A DNA stretch of 64,000 bases from Vandiemenella viatica (taxonomy: Eukaryota; Arthropoda; Insecta; Orthoptera; Morabidae). The DNA is taken from assembly GCA_031002005.1 (NCBI GenBank), contig CM061919.1, forward strand, positions 170,421,121 through 170,485,120, given 5' to 3'. Both the position numbers and the translations under genes were made by a program. Within the stretch, counting starts at the first letter, position 1. Each line of letters opens with the position of its first letter. Below are positions 55,660 through 64,000 of the stretch, piece after piece. The notes under the pieces are model-generated. The model saw only the letters and a program-made list of their open reading frames with translations. It had not been told where the DNA came from and made no database searches.

Positions 55660-57660
55660 TATTTGCAAACATTCTAGAAACACCTTTCATTTATTGGTGT
55701 TATGAACTACTTCGTCCACCGACCTATTTGGGTTGCATTCACAGGAGTGATAAGATTTGAGAAATTGTTAATCATATCGATGCTTTTATTAATTCTTTCT
55801 TCCTTCATGCTGTTCGCTATTGGAATGTGTGGAGTTAGTTTCATTCTGTACAAAGCAATCTCTGTCACACTCAGTGTTGTGAATTGCTGAGTGTAGATGT
55901 AGGTGGTGGTATTTCTCATTGAGTGCTACATCCACTGATTTTTTTTTAGTTGCAAAATAGCACTTCTTTTAGGTGGACATCATAATTACATTTAGTTGTG
56001 TTCCCCAATCATACCATTCTGTTTTTGCATAATGCTGTTTCAATTAACCACTTGATGACCTGGTGCTTTTTCAGCCAGTTTACTTCCTTTGATGACTTGT
56101 TGTGTAATTTATAACCAACCATACATATTTTACTATTCTGCATGTTATCTTGCATTCAAGCTTTTACACTTGTTCAGACTTCATTTTTATAGCTCATTTT
56201 TTTATGGTATTGACACAGTTTTACATCATATAGTTCTGTGGCAGGGATTGAATATTGTAAATGTTATGTAAACATGCCTACCAGGGAGGCATGTCAATAT
56301 TACATGAAACTTTGAATACATTCTCTGACTACTTCTTCGCTGGTATATAAATATTTCGAAATGTTGTTCTTCCTTCTTGAGATGTATGAGAATGTTTTGT
56401 ATGGTTGCGACCCTGGGAAAGCCTTCACTATGTAAATAAATATATGCCCTAAAGTTCAAACACATTGTTTCACATTTAGAAAGAGTTTGAATGAACAAAA
56501 TAAGGTTCTCTGTGTGTTAAAAATAATCTGGGAACATCAAGACTTTTTAAATCTACTTCTGTCTGTTGTATGGAAAAGCGTTTCGAATAAATCCATCAAC
56601 ACTATGTTTGGAAAATCAACTGGGACACTTTACCTGAAACAGTGAAGCCAGTAAATTTGCTGGGCAATTGTATTTTTGGAACTATTCTTATGAAATACAA
56701 ATTTGCTCTATAATTGAATACATGGCTATCTGAGTTGAAAAAAGACATAGGACAAGCATCTCTGAACAAAAAGCATGTCACAAGAGCATGAATGTTAAAG
56801 CAACTACCTTCAGCTGTAGGGAATATTTAAGACAAAAATAAAATTTTCTGATTTGTAATTTTACTACTCATTCAATAGCTTAATTGAAAACATTTCAATT
56901 TTGGTATTAGAATAATACTGTATTGTGTATGTAAATGTCAATATGCTCAGATACCGTGAATGATATAAAATATGTATCTGCATGCAAGCAGACTTGCGTA
57001 TTATAAGGTTATTGTTGGTTACCCATTTTCATCTTTGATTCTGATAATACTCAGAATCACTGAAGTTGGATGCTCGTCACAAAAAAATAACTCCATCCAA
57101 ATGATAAACTGTATACACCAAATAAAAATACTTTTCATTTTATCAACCTGGTAAGCACAATTTTTTAGAAAAGAAAAACTCAATGATTTATCTGTTTTTA
57201 CATTCAAATAGATAACTTGATATGACACTCAGTTGGTTGGCTCATTCTGTTTACTTTACAGTTTTAATTCTTGTCACATATAACAAAATCATGGTCAATT
57301 TAGAAAACACTTTCTATAAACCACAGTCTGTTCATTCAATTTCACCGACTGTGGTTTGCTGTGCACATATCACATCCAACCATCTTCGACCATTCAGATC
57401 TACTCCATTCATTTCTGTTCACTATTTGGTTCTATTTTACACTGCACCATTGCTTCACTTTATGCACATGGTTTCAGAACACCCTTTGACTCATATACCT
57501 GCCAACATTATAGATCAGTTGGCATACCAACTTACACATTCAGAAACAATACGCCAAGAACCTCTGGCTTTAATGCAACCAACTTAACTAGTAAATATAC
57601 AGCAATGTACCATACAAACACATATGTTTACTGGTCCTAAAGCTTACTTGCTTATGCGTC
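55660..57660 (+). other. Unassigned 2-kb stretch
   Basis: AT-rich without recognised repeats. Several short open frames (for example 55702-55890, hydrophobic, and 57222-57640) lack family features. I looked here for the missing C-terminal XKR exons and did not find them. Confidence 0.4.
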
Positions 57661-57680
57661 TATGAGTGTGTACACGTGTC

Positions 57681-58108
57681 ATGGAGGCCATTCCAAAAGC
57701 GATTAGGGAATCGAACTGCCATCAGTTAAGAGTAGCTGCGCACGTCGGCACAAATGACTCGTGTCGTGTTTCTGTTCCAGATATAGTTAAATCCATGGAC
57801 AAGTTGGGCCAAAAGGCGTATGAAGCCGCCCGGGAAAATTCAGTTTCATTGCAGTTCTCAATTTGTGGTGTGGTGCCGCGTGTCAATTGTGGGGAGGCTG
57901 TGTGGTGGAAGATCTTTAATTTAAATAGTAATTTGCAGGAGCTGTGTTGCAAAAACAACTGGGGCTTCGTCGACCTTCGTCTGATAATAGCTGCCAGCTG
58001 AGACGCATTTGACAGGTCGGGCGTCCACTACACACCTAGAATGGCGTCCAAGGTGGCTGCTAAAATATGGAACCGTCTTGATATGAATTATTTTTTAGGA
58101 ACAGCGTG
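57681..58108 (+). pseudogene. CR1 ORF1, C-terminal SGNH-esterase domain
   Basis: The frame contains RVAAHVGTNDSCRVSVPDIV and FSICGVVPRVN, then, after an in-frame TGA at about 57999, FDRSGVHYTPRMASKVAAKI. AHVGTND is the third SGNH block (catalytic-oxyanion Asn), and DRSGVHYT carries the final Asp-x-x-His-type block. An esterase of this kind is known from ORF1 of CR1 elements. The first block with the Ser nucleophile, and any PHD finger, are missing through 5' truncation. Its job in the retrotransposition cycle is unsettled. Confidence 0.8.
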
Positions 58109-58240
58109 AGGCCCGAGGATCCTTCATTTCATTGAAGAGGATGTGCTGGTAACATAGAAGCTGGTCCCGGTAGTGATGGTGCGAATAATTTTAATATTAC
58201 AGCTCCAATTACTTCACCCGTTTACCGTCAGAGTGCGAGT

Positions 58241-60867
58241 ATGAAAAATGCTATTTTAGACTCCACAAATAACAATACGAAGCAGCTAAGGATAATGGTA
58301 CCAAATTGTCGGAGTATTAGAGGGAAAGTAGCGGATTTACACGCCTCAGTTGCAACTAATGATGTCGATATAATACTAGGAACCGAGAGCTGGTTGACGC
58401 CTGAAGTTGAATCTAGCGAAGTATTTGGCCCTTATTTCAATGTTTTTTCGGAAGGACAGAACTGTCTCAATGGGTGGGGGTGTGTTCGAGGCCGTAAGTA
58501 GAACCGTTAATTGCTCTGTCGTAATTGAAACGGAAAATTTTTGCGAGTTAATATGTGTCAAGGTAAAAATTGGCAAAAATTTAAAGTTCATACTCGGGTC
58601 ATTTTATCGACCTCCGGATTCTGATTTGGCTAACGCAGAATACTTCAGAGAGTCGCTTAATAACATTTACAAAAAATTTCAAGGACATATAATGATCGTG
58701 GGTGGTGACTTTAACCTACCATCGGTTAGGTGGGACACATACACGTTCAGGTTGGGTGGAAGAGATAGGTTAGTAACCGAAACGTTCCTAGAATCATTTG
58801 CAGAAAGATCTCTTGAACAGATGGTCGAAGAGCCAACGCGGTGCGACAAAGATTCCACGTCCATTCTGGATCTTTTTCTAATTAGCAATCCTGATATTAT
58901 AGATAAAGTTTGTATAGAAGACGGTATAAGTGATCACAATGCGGTTGTGGTAACGTTAAACTCTAGTCTGAGTCTGAAGCATGACAAAGAGAAACTCATT
59001 TTTTGCTTCGATAAGGCAAACGATGTAGGTATGGTTGATCACTTTGTGAAGAATTTTGAAACGTACACGCTAAATACAAATGTTGAGGAACTTTGGTTTA
59101 ATTTAAAAGAACTAATATGGACCGGTTTAAACCAGTTTGTTCTTAAGAAGTGTATTAAGGTCAGTAATAACTTCCCTTGGTTCAATAGGGAAGTGAAATG
59201 TTTGCTCAGGAGGCAAAGGCGTTTACATGCCTTGGTGAAAAAATCGGGGGACTCATCTAATCGTGCTAAATTAGTCCAGTGCGTAAGGCAATGTGCGATG
59301 CGTTAAAAATTCCAAGCCAGGAATTTATCCGAAGATCTGATTACTAATCAAAAAAAGTTCTGGTCGTATATCAAAGTAATAAGAGGCTCTCGTAAGGTTA
59401 TGCCGTCGCTGATTAAAGAAAATGGTGAATTATCAGAAACAAGTGTATAGAAAGCAGAAATTTTGAATGATATATTTAAAAAGGTTTTTACGATAGAAAA
59501 CTCAGAGGAGATACCGATATTTAACAATCGTACTGACAAAATTATGAATGATCTCACTATTGATGTCGAGGGAATAACTAAACTGCTTATGAATGTGAAA
59601 ACCATTAAGGCTCCCGGACCAGACAGTATTCCTACAAGATTCTACTCAAGATACGCAAAGGAAATTGCCCCGTATTTAATGAAATTGTATACCGTCTCTC
59701 TGGATCAAGGAAAAATACCAGCCGAATGGAAGACCGCTTTCGTAACTCCAGTGTTTAAAAATGGGAATGTTAATGATCCTCAGAATTATAGGCTGATCTC
59801 GTTAACTTCAATATTTTGCAGGATTTTAGAACATATCATCTATTCAAATCTCATGCGGTTCTTGAATGAAGGTGAGCTTTTAAATCCAAATCAACATGGA
59901 TTCAGAAAAGGCCGATGCTGCGAAACACAACTTGCACTTCTAATTCACGACTTGTGCCGAATTATAGCAATCCCAGGTTGATTTGGTTCTATTAGTCTTT
60001 AAAAAAGCTTTTGACACTGTGCCTCACACTAGGTTACTTAGGAAACTTCACGGTTACGGCATATCTAGACAAATATGCGACTGGGTTGCAGACTTCCTGA
60101 AGGGCAGAACACAGTGTGTAGTTCTCGATGGTGAGTGTTCATCACTTACTGAAGTGGGGTCTTGAGTTCCCCAGTGAAGCTTGTTAGGGCCTCTGTTGTT
60201 TCTCATATACATCAATGATCTATGCGACATAATAGAGGGGATGAAAAGATTGTATGCCGATGATGCTATTATTTATCGCGTAATCAAAACCCAGGATGAC
60301 TGCGCTTTGTTACAAGACGATATTATGAAAATAATTGCGTGGTGTAAAGATTGGCAGTTGGAGTTAAACGCTAAAAAGTGCCAAGTCATGCGTGTAAGTA
60401 AAAAGGTGACACCATTTAACTATGAATATACAATTAATGGCACTGTTGTTAGAACGGTAGATTCCGCTAAATACCTAGGGGTAACAATTCGTAATAATTT
60501 GTCATGGAATGAGCATATCGAGAATGTAATGGGGAAAGCAAATCGTATGCTCCGATTTCTAGGTCGTAATTTAAATCAATGCACTCGGGAAGTTAAATCG
60601 ATTGTATACAAGTCACTAGTACGTCCTCACTTAGAGTATTGTTGTTCTGTATGGGGTCCCCATCAACGACGGAAGCTAATTGAAAAATTCATGACAGACG
60701 TATTTCGGAATGACAGTCAGCAAATATTGCTGCCAGCAACATTCATATCTCAAAATGACCGCGAAAATAAGATAAGAGAAATCAGGGCCAGAACCGATTC
60801 ATTTCTGTACTCATTTTTCCCACGAGCGATTAGGGAATGGAATAGAAAGGATTTACCAGGCGAGTAA
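58241..60867 (+). pseudogene. CR1 ORF2: endonuclease plus reverse transcriptase, broken
   Basis: The endonuclease starts MVPNCRSIRGKVADL and IILGTESWLTPEV (catalytic Glu). A one-base shift in the T run at about 58442-58448 follows. It continues GGGVFEAVSRTV, FILGSFYRPPDS, IMIVGGDFNLPSVRWD and ISDHNAVVV (SDH). Stops occur at 59304 and about 59449. The RT reads APGPDSIPTRFYSRYAKEIA, NYRLISLTSIFCRILEHIIY, QHGFRKGRCCETQLAL, a shift near 59980, FKKAFDTVPHTRLLRKLHGY, stops in the 'GVPQG' turn (60163, 60174), LLGPLLFLIYIND, and RLYADDAIIYRV (YADD). About 70 residues usual between LEYCCSVWGPH and the C-terminal end are missing (near 60665). The final ORF ends at 60867. Confidence 0.9.
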
Positions 60868-61107
60868 ACTTAAAATCCGACAGGAGTAGCTTTCGATAAA
60901 ACACTCCAGCCATCCTTATTTGGGTTTTCCATGGTTTTCCCAGAACACTCCACGCAAATGCGGGGATGGTTCCTCACAATAGCCCATGGGCGCCTCCTGC
61001 CGTATCCCTTATAACCCTTCCAAACCATAACCCTTTTTCGATAGGTGCAATGCACCCTCCGCCACACACTTTTAGTGAATCGCGGAGTAATAATAATAAT
61101 AATAATA
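60868..61107 (+). repeat. CR1 family B 3' UTR, SINE-like tail with (TAA)n
   Basis: 'gggttttccatggttttccc', 'acactccacgcaaatgcgg' and 'ggatggttcctc' resemble 27860-27925 of SINE S2, and both end in TAA repeats. This suggests the SINE borrowed a LINE tail. Confidence 0.7.
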
Positions 61108-61199
61108 AGTGTGTAACCTGGACTCTTATTTATATTGTTAAAATATATTGGTAACCTGATGCTGCTTCTGATATGAAGATGTTTGTGTTGTATGACAAA

Positions 61200-62610
61200 C
61201 TCTCAATCTTAGCACAACACGTGTTAGGCCTCTCATCACAATCCAATTTGCTCCTCAGTCCTCAGAATCACCTACACTGTACCTTCATCACATGGTCAAC
61301 CACACTGCCAATTTTGAGTGATTTATAGCTACAGTTTGTAGATCCTCTCACTAAATGGATCAACATCTCCAACCTTTTGTACAGAACATCCCTTCACACA
61401 TCAAATACCACACTTCCTTGAGCATGTATCTATGGTCCCCCCTCCTCTATCCCCAAACTGATTCTTTATTCCAACATTCCTTCTATATGACCATCCCAAA
61501 ATGTAAAAACATTGTTGCCCTTGAACATTCACTAGAAATTTGCTCACCTAGAACATCGTTTCTCAAATGGTTGGCTCACTTCATGATCTCCAAAACCTAC
61601 TTCCCCTTTAACTTCCAGGAATATCATGAGATGCTTTTCCAAAATATTCCAGGGCTGTCTGGAAAAGCATTTCCCAAACATCCTACTCAAACCCATATTG
61701 TGGTTCAGATTCATAAATTATATATTAATAATCTGGACCCACAGAGAAAGTCACCTCATAGACTTCCTTAATTCCCTAAAAAGTATCTTATTCACCTGCA
61801 CTTACTATCACACACACATATTTTTTGATGTTATCTCCCTACAACAAGGTGCCCTCCACATCTCTTTGCACACCAAGCCAACGACATTAACAACAGTACC
61901 TGCATCTTAACAGTTTACATCCCTTCCACACTAAATGTACTCTTTCTTGTAGACTTGCAATATGTAGCTGATGCATCAGTTCCAGGTACTCCCAAAACCT
62001 ATCACAAACCATTATTGTCATATACTGTACCTCACATCTTATACAAAAACAAATCTCTCGTGCTAAAGCCCATCCTTCACACAACTTCTCCTGATCTGCA
62101 CCTCTAAAAACAGAACATGGTGCCTTGTTCACTGCCCAACTATCTCCTGGTCTCAAGTCCATTAACCAAAATCTTTGTTATGAGTATGACTTCCTGTATT
62201 CCTTCCCTAACATGTGCAACTTTCTCCTCAAAATTCTTCCCAGCAGCCCCCACACATGGTTCAACAGATTTCCTTATCTCAAGGATATCTTGGTCCATGA
62301 TAACTACCACAAGGATTTTCCACCCATGTAATAGACCATACTGAAAAACTTACAAAATACATCCAGCCATCACCATCTATTACAATCCTACCACGGAGTA
62401 AACTTTTTCTATTATTTGACATGCTACTTGGATAACTACATACCTCATTACAAACTTACCTGCCTTCACTATATGTAGACCTCACCACTGCCCAGCTGTC
62501 CATTAGAATGAGTCACAGGCAAACAGTTCACACAGACAACCTAGACCATCCAGTGTCTGTCACATAGCCCAAACCACCTCTGATAAGACAACATCAGCAC
62601 ACCTGTCATT
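61200..62610 (+). pseudogene. Penelope-like element with RT palm remnants (copy P9)
   Basis: The plus-strand remnants run LILYSNIPSI, then LWFRFINYILIIWTHRE (in place of the usual 'RYIDDIF.IW'), FLNSLKSI with CTYYHTHIFFDVISLQQGAL and HISLHTKPT (usual 'FLD..I....L.T.LY.KPTD'), and SINQNLCYEYDFLYSF. The C-terminal LTTAQLSIRMSHRQTVHTDN and DHPVSVT follow near 62490-62570. The catalytic DD is lost (FINY). Many stops. It is the only copy here that shows the RT part. A hAT element was inserted downstream at 62784. Confidence 0.75.
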
Positions 62611-62783
62611 TATTTTTATTAATGTGGTTCCCCTCCACTACTCCTCTATTCTCCCATTCCTCCTCTATTATCCATATAATTTTATTTTTTCTTTGTACCT
62701 CCTTTTTCATTAATAACACTTCCCCATAGTTATCTGCTTCTTCTCTGTACCGCATCCTCAATCTGTCATTCATGTGGTGAGAC

Positions 62784-63893
62784 TAGTGTTGTAAAAAAAC
62801 ATTGTTTTTTTCTGACGTTAAAAAAAACATGAAAAAAATGGTGGAAAAAACTGTTTTTTTCTGGGACATGTTTTTTTTTTTCATAACTACTAAATTTCAA
62901 ATTTTTAAGGCATTTATCGTTTAATATGACTGTTTTAGAGTTTATACTAAGTACTTATCTTACTTTTAAATCTACTATATCTTTCTGGTTCAATAGAAAA
63001 AAAAATACAAAAATATTGGTAATATTGACTGAAGTTTTCTTTTATGAAAGAGGACTTCCCTAAAAGGCTAGGTTGCATGAGCAGGAATCCCCGTTCGGCC
63101 GTTCCCCATTATTTGGATTGACACTAGCTATTTGTACTAGTGCTGCCAGGCCCTACAAATTTATCTGTAGCCCTATGAATCTTTTCAAAAAATTAGGAAA
63201 TTTAACTACGGTTTTTTGCCTCTTTTTATTACTTGTTGTGCTTTCCTTATATCCGTATACTTGTTAAACTCGCAGCGTATAGGGATAATACTGAGTCATT
63301 GTCAGTAATTATGAATAATTTCCTTGCAACCGTTGGCATAAACCAACGATTGAAAACAAATAAAGCTCCTATTTTGTATGATAATAGATTTAAATTCAAA
63401 CTTAAAAGACTGTAATACAGAACTATTGGCGCAGTCTTCATTCACAGTGTGTATTTTGCTCACAATTTAAAATTACAATCTCAAAGGCTTTTGCATGCAA
63501 TACAACATGTAAAAGAAAATGTAACTATTTCTGAAGTTATGGATCTGGAGGGGACAGAAGAAGAAACAGAAAATTCCAACTCCGACCGAACTAGTGTTGG
63601 TAGTACTGATACTAGTGAATGTGGTACCGACATAAAAGATGAAAAAAAAATTATGTTACCTATATAGATACATTTATGAATCATTATATAGATATTATAT
63701 GATTTAGTAAGGTTTAAAACACACAGGTAAAATGTAAGTTCCATAAATAAAACTATAATTTATCAAATATATTGTTTTCTGAAAGAAAACTAAAAAAAAA
63801 AAAAAAAAAAAAAAGTGGGTGCTAGGTTTTTTTTTTATGTTTTTTTTTTCACAAATCTGAAAAAAAAAATTTTTTTTTCAGTTTGCAACACTA
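62784..63893 (+). mobile_element. hAT-type element with perfect 8-bp duplication
   Basis: The terminal inverted repeats are TAGTGTTGTAAAA and TTTGCAACACTA. The flanking duplication GGTGAGAC is perfect (62776-62783 and 63894-63901). Long A/T runs lie just inside both ends. It is probably young, given the intact duplication. An open frame with one stop lies within. Confidence 0.9.
63233..63667 (+). pseudogene. Unrecognised ORF inside the hAT element
   Basis: One frame runs from 63233 to 63667 with a single TAA at 63413-63415. Before the stop it reads SLSVIMNNFLATVGINQRLK; after it, FAHNLKLQSQRLLHAIQHVK and an acidic, Ser/Thr-rich tail (EGTEEETENSNSD). The basic middle and acidic end do not match the hAT dimerisation domain, and I do not recognise the protein. 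It may be a decayed transposase region or captured host sequence. Confidence 0.45.
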
Positions 63894-64000
63894 GGTGAGA
63901 CTCAAATTGTCCACATCCAACCATTTGCCATATGTACGAGAGTTTCCCAGAAACTAATGCACCATATATTTTTCTCAGCACCCAACAATGGTATGAATGC

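Larger units (their letters stand above)
57673..61107 (+). mobile_element. CR1-type LINE (family B), long but degraded
   Basis: This holds the end of ORF1 with its esterase domain, ORF2 with endonuclease and reverse transcriptase, a 3' UTR and a (TAA)n tail. Short flanks AGTGTGTA at 57665-57672 and 61108-61115 may be a target duplication. Coding remnants are described separately. It is the most complete retrotransposon in the window. Confidence 0.9.

Noticed and set aside
55702..55890. Hydrophobic 62-codon frame as a possible membrane-protein exon
   Set aside because: No conserved XKR residues and no well-placed splice sites with matching phase.
41000..64000. C-terminal exons of XKR-plus
   Set aside because: I searched for the family's later hydrophobic segments with compatible phase-1 acceptors and saw none; they probably lie beyond the window.
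1..64000. CRISPR arrays, operons, prokaryotic promoters or rRNA genes
   Set aside because: None seen; the split genes with GT-AG introns, SINEs and LINEs show that this is animal nuclear DNA.

Overview
This is a window of animal genomic DNA, almost certainly from an insect. It is AT-rich, has long introns with GT-AG borders, and is packed with degraded transposons of arthropod type (CR1-like and RTE-like LINEs, Penelope-like elements, piggyBac, hAT, Harbinger, tRNA-derived SINEs). The amount and variety of old elements fits a large hemimetabolous-insect genome. The species cannot be told from what is visible.

The only host protein-coding genes I can support are two members of the XK-related (XKR / CED-8) membrane-protein family, the family that includes phospholipid scramblases. 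They stand head to head. XKR-plus starts at 12097 on the + strand and runs right through four recognisable exons: 12097-12371, 20804-20905, 25930-26144 and 40825-40980. All four join in frame, and the C-terminal exons lie beyond the window. XKR-minus has its first coding exon at 11688-11393 on the - strand and continues left through a consensus donor; I found no later exon in the 11.4 kb available. The two start codons are about 0.4 kb apart, so they may share a promoter.

Everything else is mobile-element sequence or unassigned DNA lying in the introns of these genes. Left flank, 1-11390: a LINE 3' end, a long LTR carrying a piggyBac deletion derivative with intact TTAA sites, a roughly 715-bp tandem duplication, a LINE C-terminus, and several copies of a hairpin-forming repeat. 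XKR-plus introns, 12372-40824: a hAT element with transposase remnants (14204-15344), two copies of a hAT-type MITE, one of them hosting a Harbinger-type MITE, several Penelope-like fragments in alternating orientation (21060-27740), SINEs, a CR1 remnant that includes its ORF1 esterase part, and an RTE-like LINE split by two LINE-A copies in opposite orientation. Right part, 41000-64000: an old LINE A split by a SINE with a 10-bp duplication, a second LTR copy, an RTE-like copy with a 14-bp duplication, a 2.25-kb element with roughly 300-bp inverted repeats, a CR1 remnant broken by several later insertions, a long CR1 element (57673-61107) with ORF1 esterase, endonuclease and reverse transcriptase remnants, and a Penelope-like copy followed by a 1.1-kb hAT element with a perfect 8-bp duplication.

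The strongest biological signal is the divergent XKR pair. The rest is best read as a layered record of insertions, in which target-site duplications and interrupted reading frames give relative ages.
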